From NCBI GenBank assembly GCA_963721725.1, contig CAVRLX010000007.1, positions 248,001 to 312,000 on the forward strand: a stretch of DNA of 64,000 nucleotides. Reading direction: 5' to 3'. The notes under the pieces were generated by a model. That model did not search any database and was not told the DNA's origin. It was given only the letters and a program-made list of their open reading frames with translations. The translations under genes and the position numbers were made by a program. The stretch is from RI-153 sp963721725. Lineage in GTDB: Bacteria; Chloroflexota; Anaerolineae; Caldilineales; Caldilineaceae. Below are positions 40,672-49,637 of the stretch, one piece after another (position 1 is the stretch's first letter; each line of letters opens with the position of its first letter).

Positions 40672-41001
40672 CTATACGGTCTCGTTTTCGAGAATTTGCT
40701 GTTCAATCTCATCCTTGTGGGTTCGGTAATATGCCCAGGCATTGGCTAAATTCTCGGCACGCAGGGTAGGAAAGGCTCGGAGCAGATCTGCCTCGTTGGC
40801 TCCCAGCTTCTGATATTGCACCAGTGTCCAAATGGGGATACGTGTCCCGGCAATGCGAGCATTGCCACCACAGATACCCGAGGAGTGTTCAATTCCTGGC
40901 GCTGTCCCGCTTAGATCACGCGCAATCCACTGGAGCAATTGCAGCTTTTCATCGGGACTCATTTCAAGAAGTAACTGCTCTGCTTGTTTGAGCGCGGTCA
41001 T
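40672..41001 (-). CDS. DUF433 antitoxin
   Basis: A 109-residue protein with the DUF433 core at about 40-100: GICGGNARIAGTRIPIWTLV, then YQKLGANEADLLRAFPTL. The fold is helix-turn-helix like and commonly serves as antitoxin and autorepressor for the PIN-like DUF5615 partner that follows 2 bp downstream. An N-terminal extension of about 40 residues resembles DUF2281-type helices. The pair is inserted between the PTS and glp parts of the glycerol cluster. Confidence 0.82.
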   Translation of the reverse strand: MTALKQAEQLLLEMSPDEKLQLLQWIARDLSGTAPGIEHSSGICGGNARIAGTRIPIWTLVQYQKLGANEADLLRAFPTLRAENLANAWAYYRTHKDEIEQQILENETV

Positions 41002-41080
41002 TTAGATAAGGTCCGTTTCCTCATTAATAGCATACCCACACTTGCCCATTATATCAGATCCCTCAGGTGCAGATGGCGCT

Positions 41081-42796
41081 TTATTCCGCGGGCTTGAGCA
41101 GATCATGTACTTCTTGGGCGTGGCTAGATTGGAGCGCCTGGGCAGCCAGATGGCGTGCCTCTTCCATGCGCGTGAGGCGCACGGCTTGCTTTACCAGCGC
41201 CACCGACGGCGCAGCCACGCTGAGTTCTTTCACGCCCAGCCCCAGCAGCAGCGGCGCAACCGAAGGGTCCCCGGCAATTTCACCGCACACGGTTACGGGG
41301 ATGCCCGCCTTTTCCCCGGCTTGGCAGGTCATGGCAATCAGGCGCAGCACAGATGGATCGAGCGCGCTGGCAAGTGTGGCAACGGCGCTGTTGACGCGAT
41401 CCGCGGCCAGGGTGTATTGCGAGAGATCGTTGGTGCCAATGCTGAAGAAATCAACGAACGCTGCGAATTTATCGGCCAACAGCGCCGCTGCGGGCACTTC
41501 GATCATCATGCCAACCTGGATCGCGCCGCCAGGCCGCCGATGTCTCGCCACGTTGGGGATCTCTTCCAAAAAGGCCAACACACGATGGATTTCGTTGATT
41601 CTGCTCACCATGGGGACCAAAATGCGCACAGGCGAGGCCACAGAATTTTCCAACGCCAGGGTGGTCAATGCCTCGATCTGGCTTTGCAATAACGCTGGTT
41701 GCTGCAATAAAAGACGAATGCCACGCACGCCCAAAAATGGATTGGCCTCGGCGGGTTGGGGCAGATATTGCACAGGCTTGTCGCCGCCAATGTCCAACAG
41801 CCGCACTGTGAAAACTTGATTGGGGAAATGCTCGGCAATCTCCCGATAGGCTTCCACCTGTTCATCAACGCTGGGGGGCGTGGTGCGTTGTTGAAAAAGG
41901 TATTCGGTGCGCAACAATCCCACACCCTCGGCCCCGCTGGCCGAGACCACCAGCACGTCTTCACGGCTGTTGACATTGACACGTACAGGCACGCGCACGC
42001 CATCTTCGGTGATGGCGGGTTCGTGGGTGTGGGCTTCGGCCGCCACGCGGAAATGGCGCAGCCGTGTCCGTGTGGCCTCATAGGCGTGAAGCGTCTCCGC
42101 CTCTGGCATCACAAAGAGCCGCCCCTGAATGCCATCCACAATTGCCTGTTCTCCGGCAGGCAACTTAAGTACGGCTGGCCCCAGCCCGCAGATCAGGGGC
42201 AGGCCCAGGCTGCGCGCCAAAATCGCTGTGTGCGCCGTGGGCGCGCTGCCCGCCAGGGCAATGCCTGTGACGTTTTCAGTGGAAAGGTGGGAGGTGTCAA
42301 ATGGCGTCAAATCATCGGCGACCAAAATGGTGTTGGGCGGCAGCATTTGAAGTTGCTGTGACAGAATCGTGCCGTCGAGCCGGGCCAACAGCCGTTGTCC
42401 CACATCTCGAATATCGGTGGCGCGGCTGGCAAACTGTTCGTCGCTGAGGTTTTGGAAAACCCGCACAAGGTCGCCAACCGCCTGTTGTGTGGCGGTAGTG
42501 GCGTCCAGGCCACCATCAATCAAGGTGCGAATGGCGTCGGTCAGGGTTTTGTCGTGGAGAATTTCGCGGTGGACGAGGAAAATATCCGACATCACGGCGT
42601 TGCCAACCTGGGCCAGATGAGCCAGATCGGTATCCAGCCCTTGACGGGCAACCACAAACCGCGCCCGTTCGCGTGCAGGCTGCGTTGTGCCCTGGGCAAC
42701 ATGCCTTTGCGAGAGGGGCATTACAGTGGAATAAATAAAAAGTGTCCCAATGCCCACTCCGGGGGCGGCGGGAAGCCCAGAATAGATCTGCTGCAC
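41081..42796 (-). CDS. ptsI: PTS enzyme I (phosphoenolpyruvate-protein phosphotransferase)
   Basis: A 571-residue EI with all domains. The phospho-accepting His is in GSAPTAHTAILARSLGLP (about 205); the PEP-binding domain shows GAEGVGLLRTEYLF, LDIGGDKP and GTNDLSQYTLAADR; the catalytic Cys is in VTVCGEIAGD (about 500). The signature around the active His is slightly changed (T-A-H-T instead of the usual S-H). The GTG start at 42796 is 24 bp after the HPr stop. With HPr and DhaM next to it and no sugar EII genes in sight, it probably powers dihydroxyacetone phosphorylation. Confidence 0.92.
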   Translation of the reverse strand: MQQIYSGLPAAPGVGIGTLFIYSTVMPLSQRHVAQGTTQPARERARFVVARQGLDTDLAHLAQVGNAVMSDIFLVHREILHDKTLTDAIRTLIDGGLDATTATQQAVGDLVRVFQNLSDEQFASRATDIRDVGQRLLARLDGTILSQQLQMLPPNTILVADDLTPFDTSHLSTENVTGIALAGSAPTAHTAILARSLGLPLICGLGPAVLKLPAGEQAIVDGIQGRLFVMPEAETLHAYEATRTRLRHFRVAAEAHTHEPAITEDGVRVPVRVNVNSREDVLVVSASGAEGVGLLRTEYLFQQRTTPPSVDEQVEAYREIAEHFPNQVFTVRLLDIGGDKPVQYLPQPAEANPFLGVRGIRLLLQQPALLQSQIEALTTLALENSVASPVRILVPMVSRINEIHRVLAFLEEIPNVARHRRPGGAIQVGMMIEVPAAALLADKFAAFVDFFSIGTNDLSQYTLAADRVNSAVATLASALDPSVLRLIAMTCQAGEKAGIPVTVCGEIAGDPSVAPLLLGLGVKELSVAAPSVALVKQAVRLTRMEEARHLAAQALQSSHAQEVHDLLKPAE

Positions 42797-42819
42797 GAGG
42801 CTGCGTGAATCCTTTCCTG

Positions 42820-43143
42820 TTAGCCGTGAAATAGTGAACTTAACGCCTCCACTGCGTGTTGAGCATCGGAGCCGGTGGCAGAAATCAGCAGCACATGGCC
42901 TTTGCGGGCCTGAAGTTGCATCAACTGCAAAATACTTTTAACGTCAATCGTGCTGGACGTGCGGCTGAGATTTTGTGCTGTGATCTCTGCTGAAAACTGG
43001 TTGGCAACCCGCACCACATCTTTGCCCGTGCGCAGATGCAGCCCCATAGGATCGGTCACCGTAACCGTCGTTGTGCAGAGCGGCACGCTGGCCGCATCAG
43101 TCATCGGGTTATTTGAAGCGGGATCTGGCGAACAGTGATTCAT
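42820..43143 (-). CDS. HPr-type phosphocarrier protein
   Basis: A 107-residue protein with the HPr fold. The active His is in DPMGLHLRTGKDV (about residue 36), a variant of the usual GLHARPA. The regulatory serine region is STIDVKSILQLMQL. An N-terminal extension of about 20 residues precedes the domain; a second ATG at 43104 would remove 13 of them, and neither has a clear ribosome site. It passes phosphate from EI to DhaM. Located between dhaM and ptsI. Confidence 0.88.
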   Translation of the reverse strand: MNHCSPDPASNNPMTDAASVPLCTTTVTVTDPMGLHLRTGKDVVRVANQFSAEITAQNLSRTSSTIDVKSILQLMQLQARKGHVLLISATGSDAQHAVEALSSLFHG

Positions 43144-43260
43144 GGCAAACAACTTTTGGCGCAGAAGAATGATTCAGGAAATTGATAGATAGCGAATAAT
43201 CAAATTATCGGTGTAACGATACAGGTGCGTCGCACTCTAGACCTATAGAGTGACTGATCG
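43144..43260. other. Intergenic gap with small hairpin between dhaM and the HPr gene
   Basis: The 117-bp gap is AT-rich and contains a short stem, CACTCTA (43233-43239) with TAGAGTG (43246-43252), without a T-run. It may modulate read-through from dhaM to the PTS genes; no promoter stands out. Confidence 0.4.
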
Positions 43261-43674
43261 CTAATAGGAACGGTCGACTTTGTGGCTGTGCAGTGCTGCC
43301 TCGGCGGCCTGATTGACCTGGATAAGTGTCTGCCCTAAACTGGCCTGAAGTGCCGCCACAATCGCCCCTTCCACCAGCGGTGCATTGCTGAGCAGACAGC
43401 GTTCTTGCTGTTCCGGCGAGAGCATTTCCACGGCCATCTCGGCACACAGAACCGCACTGCCCATGTCCAGTAAAATCAGCACCCCGTCGTCGCTCCACAC
43501 TGATTCAATGGCGGCTTGAATGCGAAATGGCTCGGTTCCCAGGATGAATGTATCGCCATCCAACAGCCCCCCGGCGGCGGCAATTTGGATCTCTCCCCCG
43601 GCCATCTGATCGGCAATCTCACGCACGCCCTCCGCCAGTTGATAGCTATGAGATACGATTACAAGCCCGATCAC
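43261..43674 (-). CDS. dhaM: Dihydroxyacetone kinase phosphotransferase subunit (EIIA-Man type)
   Basis: A 137-residue single-domain DhaM. The phosphorylated His9 is in GLVIVSHSYQLAEGV; GGLLDGDTFILGTEP and ILLDMGSAVLCAEMA follow as in the family. It takes phosphate from HPr and regenerates ATP bound to DhaL. In Escherichia coli the protein is a fusion of this domain with HPr and an EI fragment; here those are separate genes immediately downstream in the same order. The gap to glpK is 63 bp. Confidence 0.92.
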   Translation of the reverse strand: MIGLVIVSHSYQLAEGVREIADQMAGGEIQIAAAGGLLDGDTFILGTEPFRIQAAIESVWSDDGVLILLDMGSAVLCAEMAVEMLSPEQQERCLLSNAPLVEGAIVAALQASLGQTLIQVNQAAEAALHSHKVDRSY

Positions 43675-43737
43675 CTTGCCTCCAAAGATAATACCGGATT
43701 GCGTACCCGATACGTAGTCCAGAATCTCATAATCCCA

Positions 43738-45231
43738 CTAGATCCAATCAAACGTGCGTTGGACCGCCTTCTTCCAGCCGGCGTAGCCAGCGGCGCGGCT
43801 GGTCTCGTCGTTGCTGGGCTGCCAACTGCGGTCAATCTGCCAGTTTTCGCGCAAGCTTTCCAAGGTTTCCCAGAAGCCGACGGCCAGCCCAGCGGCATAA
43901 GCCGCGCCCAAACTAGTGGTTTCTGCCACCTGTGGGCGGATCACCTCTTCGCCCAAGATGTCGGCCTGAAGCTGCATGAGAAAGTTGTTCACGGTGGCGC
44001 CGCCGTCCACCTTGAGCCGTTGCAGCGGCACGCCGCTGTCGGCGTTCATGGCGTCTAACACCTCGCGCGTCTGATAGCAGATCGACTCTAGCACGGCGCG
44101 CACAATATGCGCGCGGTTGACGTAGCGGGTCAGGCCAACGATAACCCCGCGGGCATCGCTACGCCAATCGGGCGCAAAGAGTCCACTGAAAGCGGGAACC
44201 AGATAGCAGCCACCGGTATCTTTCACGCTCTGGGCCAGGGCTTCTGTTTCGGCAGCGTCTTTGATGAGGGTGAGATTGTCGCGCAGCCACTGTACCGTAG
44301 CTCCGGCCATGGCGATGGAGCCTTCCAGTGCATAGACCGCGGGCTGATCGCCCAGTTGATAGCAGACGGTGGTGAGCAGGCCATTACGGCTGCGCACGAT
44401 TTCTTGGCCGGTGTTGAGCAACATAAAACAGCCTGTGCCGTAGGTGTTTTTGGCTTCGCCCACGCTGAAACAGGTCTGCCCAACGGTGGCGGCCTGTTGA
44501 TCGCCCAGATCGCCACAAACCGGGATTTCTGCGCCGAAGGGTCCATCACGGCGCGTCTTTCCATAAAAATTGGGATCACTGCTGGGGCGAATTTTGGGCA
44601 AAATTTGTGCTGGAATCCCCAAAATGTCGAGCAGTTCCTCATCCCAGGCCAGGGTCTCCAGGTTCATTAACATGGTGCGGCTGGCATTGGTGGGGTCGGT
44701 GACATGTGCGCCGGTGAGATGCCAGATCAGCCAGGTGTCAATGTTGCCAAAGAGCAGATCGCCGGCCAGCGCCCGCTCGCGCAGATCGGGCATAGTCTCG
44801 AACAGCCAGCGGATCTTGGGGCCAGAGAAATAGGTGGCCAGGGGCAAGCCCGCTTTGCGATAAAAGAGATCGCTGTGCCCAGCCTCTTCCAACTGGCGGC
44901 AGATGGCGTCTGTGCGTGTATCTTGCCAGACAATGGCATTGTGGACAGCTTCGCCCGTCTTTCGATCCCAGAGCAGCGCGGTTTCGCGCTGATTGGTGAT
45001 GCCGATGGCGGCGATTTCGTCGGCGCGGATGCCCGATTTTTGCAGTGTGTTGTGGATGACTTCGCGGGTGCGCTGCCAGATTTCGGTGGGGTTGTGTTCC
45101 ACCCAGCCGCTGCGTGGGAAGATCTGCTCGTGTTCGCGTTGGTCATAGGCCACGATCTGGCCGCTATGGTCAAAGAGCATAAACCGAGTGCTGGTTGTGC
45201 CAGAATCAATGGCCCCCACATATGTCGGCAT
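43738..45231 (-). CDS. glpK: Glycerol kinase
   Basis: A 497-residue FGGY kinase. The phosphate loop is AIDSGTTSTRFMLFDHSG and the glycerol site is FPRSGWVEHNPTEIW. ATP-site motifs GTGCFMLLNTG and LKVDGGATVNNFLMQ and the C-terminal TTSLGAAYAAGLAVGFW are intact. It phosphorylates glycerol to sn-glycerol 3-phosphate for GlpABC. ATG 45231 is preferred to the GTG at 45234 because AAGGA lies at better spacing. It is placed between dhaL and dhaM, an unusual mixture of glp and dha genes. No glycerol facilitator is visible here. Confidence 0.96.
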   Translation of the reverse strand: MPTYVGAIDSGTTSTRFMLFDHSGQIVAYDQREHEQIFPRSGWVEHNPTEIWQRTREVIHNTLQKSGIRADEIAAIGITNQRETALLWDRKTGEAVHNAIVWQDTRTDAICRQLEEAGHSDLFYRKAGLPLATYFSGPKIRWLFETMPDLRERALAGDLLFGNIDTWLIWHLTGAHVTDPTNASRTMLMNLETLAWDEELLDILGIPAQILPKIRPSSDPNFYGKTRRDGPFGAEIPVCGDLGDQQAATVGQTCFSVGEAKNTYGTGCFMLLNTGQEIVRSRNGLLTTVCYQLGDQPAVYALEGSIAMAGATVQWLRDNLTLIKDAAETEALAQSVKDTGGCYLVPAFSGLFAPDWRSDARGVIVGLTRYVNRAHIVRAVLESICYQTREVLDAMNADSGVPLQRLKVDGGATVNNFLMQLQADILGEEVIRPQVAETTSLGAAYAAGLAVGFWETLESLRENWQIDRSWQPSNDETSRAAGYAGWKKAVQRTFDWI

Positions 45232-45279
45232 CACAGATCCTTTCTGGCGCGGGTAGCGGTGAGAGACGCAGGTTACATG

Positions 45280-45996
45280 CTAGCGGCTGCCGCCCACGGC
45301 TTGCACCGGACGGACGACGGCGCTTTTATTGTCTTCGGCGCGGGGCGAAAGTTCTTCGGAGGCAGTCTCAAAGAGATAGTAGGCACTGGTTGCGCCGGGG
45401 TCTTGGTGGCCGATGGAGCGCGGCCCAAGATAGCTGGCGCGGCCTTTGTTGGCGGCGATTGCGATGGTGTGGTTCATGCCCAGGCGCGCCGCTTGACGCG
45501 CCGACGAAAGAGCTACGGCCAAACTTTGATTCGACGCCAGCGATGCCTCCATAGCTTCCACGGCGGGCTGGATGGCGTCTACCATGGTTTTGTCGTTAAT
45601 ACGTGCTTTGCCGCGCTGTTGCAGTCCGTCCGATCCATAGCGGAACATCTGGGTCAGCCCGGCCAGATCCACACTTTGCCCGCCGTTGGGGCTGGTGGCT
45701 GCGCGCAAAAAGAAGGTTCCATAGAGCGGACCCGCCGCCCCGCCCACGGCGCTGATCAGGGTCATGGCAACGGCACGCATGAGGGAGCGAATGTCTTCGC
45801 AGTTGTTATTGGTGTCCAAGAGACGCTCGCGGACTTTTTCCATGCCGCGGCGCATGTTGGCGCCATGATCCGCATCACCAATGGCGGCGTCTAGATCGGT
45901 GAGAATTTTCTCGTTGTGAATGATACGTTCTGCGTATGCAAGTAGCCAGCGACGAAACTGGGGTAATGTCACTTCCTGGCCCATGGGGATCTCCAT
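45280..45996 (-). CDS. dhaL: Dihydroxyacetone kinase subunit L (ADP-binding)
   Basis: A 238-residue DhaL, with about 25 extra C-terminal residues compared with the usual length. The Mg-ADP-binding aspartates are in DLDAAIGDADHGANM near residue 40, and the phosphate loop region GGAAGPLYGTFF and the conserved NKGRASYLGPRSIGHQDPGA are present. It holds ADP as a cofactor that DhaM re-phosphorylates, then transfers phosphate to DHA on DhaK. The gap to dhaK is 78 bp. Confidence 0.93.
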   Translation of the reverse strand: MEIPMGQEVTLPQFRRWLLAYAERIIHNEKILTDLDAAIGDADHGANMRRGMEKVRERLLDTNNNCEDIRSLMRAVAMTLISAVGGAAGPLYGTFFLRAATSPNGGQSVDLAGLTQMFRYGSDGLQQRGKARINDKTMVDAIQPAVEAMEASLASNQSLAVALSSARQAARLGMNHTIAIAANKGRASYLGPRSIGHQDPGATSAYYLFETASEELSPRAEDNKSAVVRPVQAVGGSR

Positions 45997-46074
45997 TCAG
46001 ATTTGCGGCAGTGCCAAAAATGGGAGTTGGCACCAGCCTATTCTATCAAAGTTTGCCGCGAAAGAGGGGCACTC

Positions 46075-47058
46075 CTACCAGAAAAGGGCGGGTGTTGCCA
46101 CAGGCGCATCCCAGAGTTTAATCAATTCGTCATCCAGCCGAACCAACGTGACAATACAGCCGCCGCGGCCCAAACTGGTGAGGAAGTTGCCCACGAGTTG
46201 CCGTTCGATGGTGAGGTTGGCAGCAATCAGGAGCCGATGGATCTCTTCGTAAAACAGGTAAAGTTCCAAAAAGGGCGTTCCCCCCAGCCCGCTGACCACA
46301 ACCAATAACCGATCACTGCTGCTGGGGTTGAGATCCGCCAGCACAGGCTGAATCAATCGGCTGGCGATCTCGTGTGCGCCGTCGACAATCGTCAAGCGGC
46401 GACCCGGCTCGCCATGGATCCCCACGCCTAACTCGATGATATTTTCGGCCATAGCTTGGATATGTGGCGTATAGGGCAGGGTGTGGATATCGCTGCCAAA
46501 GCCCATGCTGCGGGCGTTGTTGACGGCGCGTTGGGCCACTTGGGTCACCCCTTCCAGTGTATAGCCCGCCTCGGCGGCGGCACCGGCAATCTTCATCACC
46601 ACAGGGGCAGCGCCCAGACCACGCCGGTTGTCTTTTCGTTCAATCGAGACATCGTCGTTCACCACCACCGAGCGGGCTGCAATCCCTTCGGCCTCGATTA
46701 GTTCGATGGTCAGCTCCGAGTTGAGCACGCCCCCGGCATAGTTTTTGACAATAAAGACCACGCCGCCGCCTTTTTCCACGGCATGGGTGGCCGCCAACAG
46801 TTGCACCGGCGTGGGGCTGGTGAAGATCGGGCCGGGACACGCGGCGTCCAACATCCCCTTGCCCACATAGCCGGTGGCGAGCGGCTCGTGGCCGCTGCCG
46901 CTGCCGCTGATCACGGCGACTTTTCCGGGAGGACTGGGGGCAACGCGTTGCACAAAATCAGGTTCAAAGTGAACTCGAACCATGTGAGGATAACAAAGAG
47001 CCATCCCCTTTAAGCTTTGTGTAATAGCACTCCCAGGCTTGTTGACAAAACTCCGCAT
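46075..47058 (-). CDS. dhaK: Dihydroxyacetone kinase subunit K (substrate-binding)
   Basis: A 327-residue DhaK. SGSGSGHEPLATGYVG is the DHA-binding loop, and the His that forms the covalent hemiaminal with dihydroxyacetone is in LGVGIHGEPGRR (about residue 212). KNYAGGVLN and NDDVSIERKDNRRGLG are conserved. Start at ATG 47058 (MRSFVNKPG) because family members begin there; an upstream ATG at 47109 adds 17 non-homologous residues. First gene of the dha-glp cluster, about 115 bp downstream of a good promoter. Confidence 0.94.
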   Translation of the reverse strand: MRSFVNKPGSAITQSLKGMALCYPHMVRVHFEPDFVQRVAPSPPGKVAVISGSGSGHEPLATGYVGKGMLDAACPGPIFTSPTPVQLLAATHAVEKGGGVVFIVKNYAGGVLNSELTIELIEAEGIAARSVVVNDDVSIERKDNRRGLGAAPVVMKIAGAAAEAGYTLEGVTQVAQRAVNNARSMGFGSDIHTLPYTPHIQAMAENIIELGVGIHGEPGRRLTIVDGAHEIASRLIQPVLADLNPSSSDRLLVVVSGLGGTPFLELYLFYEEIHRLLIAANLTIERQLVGNFLTSLGRGGCIVTLVRLDDELIKLWDAPVATPALFW

Positions 47059-47172
47059 GGTTTTTTTGTGAATCTCAACGATGCGCGCCTGTTTCGCAAC
47101 AGCGCGCATCTATCGGCAAAATGAAAAGGTGGATCATCGGCTGGGGCAAACTGGAGACAATGTAGCTCGTGT

Positions 47173-47201
47173 ATTGTAGTGGTACTCTAGCCTTTTTACA
47201 A
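47173..47201 (-). promoter_or_regulatory. Candidate sigma-70 type promoter of the dha-glp cluster
   Basis: On the minus strand TTGTAA (47201-47196) is followed after exactly 17 bp by TACAAT (47178-47173). The -10 matches consensus in five of six positions and the -35 in four of six. It lies about 115 bp upstream of the dhaK start. No operator-like palindrome is obvious between them. Confidence 0.55.
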
Positions 47202-47236
47202 TACGGTTCCTCCACGATAGATGGCTGTGAGACCTG

Positions 47237-48458
47237 TCACATTTGGCGCTGGAATCGCCAATTGTCCCGGCTATAGACCAAACGACCCGCCACGACCGTT
47301 GCCACAACCTCCAGCGCTGCATCTAATAACACAAGATCGGCGCGATAGCCAGGGGCAACGGTTCCCAGTTCGTCGGCCAACCCCAACGCGCTGGCTTGGG
47401 CGCGGCTGGTGGCCGGCCAGCCCTGGGCCAACGACCATCCCGTTGCCGCCAGAAAATTTTTCAAAGCCGCGATCCGCAGTCAGAATCGACCCGGCCAGCG
47501 TGCCATCGGCCAGCCGACATTCGCCGTTGTGGACACGCACAGGCTGCCCGCCCAGTTCGTAATCGCCAGCCGGTAGCCCCGTGGCGCGGATGGCATCGGT
47601 GATCAAGAGTGTGCGATCTGCGCCTTTGCAGCGTGCCAGCACTTTCATGGCTGCCGGGTGAACATGGATGTTGTCGGCGATAAGTTGGGCAAATAGCGTG
47701 TCCTGGCTAAGCACGGCCCCCACCACGCCTGGTTTGCGATGGTGCAGCCCGGTCATGGCGTTATAGGTGTGGGTGGCCTGACTGATGCCCCAAGACACCG
47801 CTTCGATTGTCTGTTCATAGCTGGCCGCCGAGTGGCCGATGACCACAGCGATGTTGTGGGCCAGCGCCATTTCGATCAACGGTTGTGCGCCTGCTTGTTC
47901 CGGGGCCAGGGTGATCAATTTGACGGGGCCAGCGTTGATGAGCGCCGCAAACTCGGCTAGATCTGGATCGCGCACAAATTCGCGCGGCTGTGCGCCTGGA
48001 AATTGCGGGCTAAGATACGGGCCTTCCAAGTGAATGCCTAAAATGCGCGCACCGGGGAGTGCGTCGCCATTGACAGCCGCCACTGCTTGAACTGCGGCCA
48101 GCGTGGGTGCTGGCGGCGCGGTCATGGTGGTGGGATAGAAACCCGTAACCCCGTGGCGGGCCAGAAAGCGGCTCATGGCAACAAGCGCAGCCGGTGTGGC
48201 GTCCATCACATCGTGACCGTCACAGCCGTGGATATGGAGATCGATAAACCCCGGCAAAAGTGTGCAGCCTGTGGCGTCGAACGACGGCATAGATGGGGTG
48301 GGGCTGTCTGGGGGCTGAATCGCTTCAATCCAGCCTGCTGTTGAAAAGAGAACCGATCCCTCTCCCCAATCCAGCTGTGAAGCTGGATCTGGGACGGGAA
48401 AGCGCGCGCCCGTAATGTGAGAAAGCAAGGGCGGAGCAGGGAGACGAGTTGTCTGCAT
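47237..48458 (-). CDS. nagA: N-acetylglucosamine-6-phosphate deacetylase, frameshifted near 47467
   Basis: About 406 residues. Family motifs include FIDLHIHGCDGHDVMDAT (the metal site), GIHLEGPYLSP, IGHSAASYEQT, QATHTYNAMTGLHHR (a metal His), ILITDAIRATG-like (TLLITDAIRATGLP, the catalytic Asp) and DGTLAGSILTADR. After that the frame breaks; removing one G from CGGC near 47467 gives ALKNFLAATGWSL and restores the normal end with ALGLADELGTVAPGYRADLVLL. It deacetylates GlcNAc-6-P from wall recycling or chitin. Its ATG overlaps the stop of the upstream kinase gene (TAATG), an unusual coupling to a signalling gene. Confidence 0.88.
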
Positions 48459-49591
48459 TAGGCTTCCGGGGTCATAGGGTCATCTACCACGGTGGGCAAC
48501 CACAGGGTAAAGGCGCTGCCTTTGCCCTCTTGGCTGCCCACCGTTAGGTAGCCCCCATGCAGGCGAGCGACATGTTGGACCATGGCGAGGCTGAGTCCTG
48601 CGCCGGGAATAGTGCGGTCGTCGCGTTCGGCCTGCTCAAAAGGACGTTGGATTTTGTCAACCATATCCTGGGGAATGCCGCGGCTTTCGTCCCTGACTTT
48701 CAGGCCAAGATACCCCTCAATTTGATTGATACCAAGCCAGATATGGCGCGAGTCAGCGCGCCGATATTTGATGGAATTTTCCAGCAGTTGAACCAGAGAT
48801 TTGTGCAGATATTTTACTTCGCCAGCAATGCGATCTGTACCTGCCCACGGCTCAATTATAATCTCCAATTCGACTTCGCTGGCCTGTTTTGCCATAGACT
48901 TGGCCGCGCTTTGCAGAAGATGGTGGGGGTTGACATACTCTGTCAGCCCCGGCAACTGTTGGCGAAACTGGATGTCGGCCAGCATGAGGAATTTTTCGAT
49001 AAGATCTTGCAGCCGATGACCGCCTTCAAGAATGGCATTGGTGGAGATGCGCAGGGTGTCCAGATCCACCTGTTCGCCGCTAACTTCCACCAGATATTCA
49101 GCATAGCCCAGGATGAAAGTAAGCGGGGTACGAAACTCATGTTGAAGGGTCCGCACAATCTGGCTGCGCAGCGTATCCATCTGGGTTTGGGTTTCCATCG
49201 CCACAATCTCTGCGCGGCGTAGGGCATTTTCCACCGCCAAAATTAGATCCTCAGGATCAACTGGTTTGACCAGATAATCTTCAATGCCAATGCTCTTGGC
49301 CTGGCGTTTGTCCTCTGGCGAAGAACGCGCCGTCAAAAAGATGAAGGGCAATGTGCGCAGTCGGTCATCGGCGCGGGTATGGCGCAACAGGGTGTAGCCA
49401 TCCATCTGCGGCATCATAATGTCGCAGAGAATGACATGGGGCCTGGTTTTTTGCAACAGATCCAGCGCTTCTTTGCCGTTGCTGGCGGAATAGACGCGGT
49501 AATTGTTTAGCTCTAAAATATCGCAAATCGCATTGTTCATGGCGGGGTTGTCTTCGACAACCAACACTGCTTTGTGTAGCGATTCATCCAT
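48458..49591 (-). CDS. Receiver-histidine kinase (REC-HisKA-HATPase)
   Basis: A 377-residue protein. The receiver domain (about 8-125) has Asp57 in VILCDIMMPQMDGYT, Thr in FLTARSS and Lys in YLVKPVDPEDL. A HisKA helix carries the phospho-His in LQHEFRTPLTFI (about 150), and an HATPase domain with LLENSIKYR, RDESRGIPQDMV and GAGLSLAMVQ follows. A receiver in front of a kinase suggests it is phosphorylated by another kinase, probably the multi-GAF kinase encoded 46 bp upstream. No transmembrane segments. The stop overlaps the nagA start. Confidence 0.92.
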   Translation of the reverse strand: MDESLHKAVLVVEDNPAMNNAICDILELNNYRVYSASNGKEALDLLQKTRPHVILCDIMMPQMDGYTLLRHTRADDRLRTLPFIFLTARSSPEDKRQAKSIGIEDYLVKPVDPEDLILAVENALRRAEIVAMETQTQMDTLRSQIVRTLQHEFRTPLTFILGYAEYLVEVSGEQVDLDTLRISTNAILEGGHRLQDLIEKFLMLADIQFRQQLPGLTEYVNPHHLLQSAAKSMAKQASEVELEIIIEPWAGTDRIAGEVKYLHKSLVQLLENSIKYRRADSRHIWLGINQIEGYLGLKVRDESRGIPQDMVDKIQRPFEQAERDDRTIPGAGLSLAMVQHVARLHGGYLTVGSQEGKGSAFTLWLPTVVDDPMTPEA

Positions 49592-49637
49592 CGATCACTT
49601 TCCTTGAGGTTATAATAACTGAGCCAACCATTTGACC

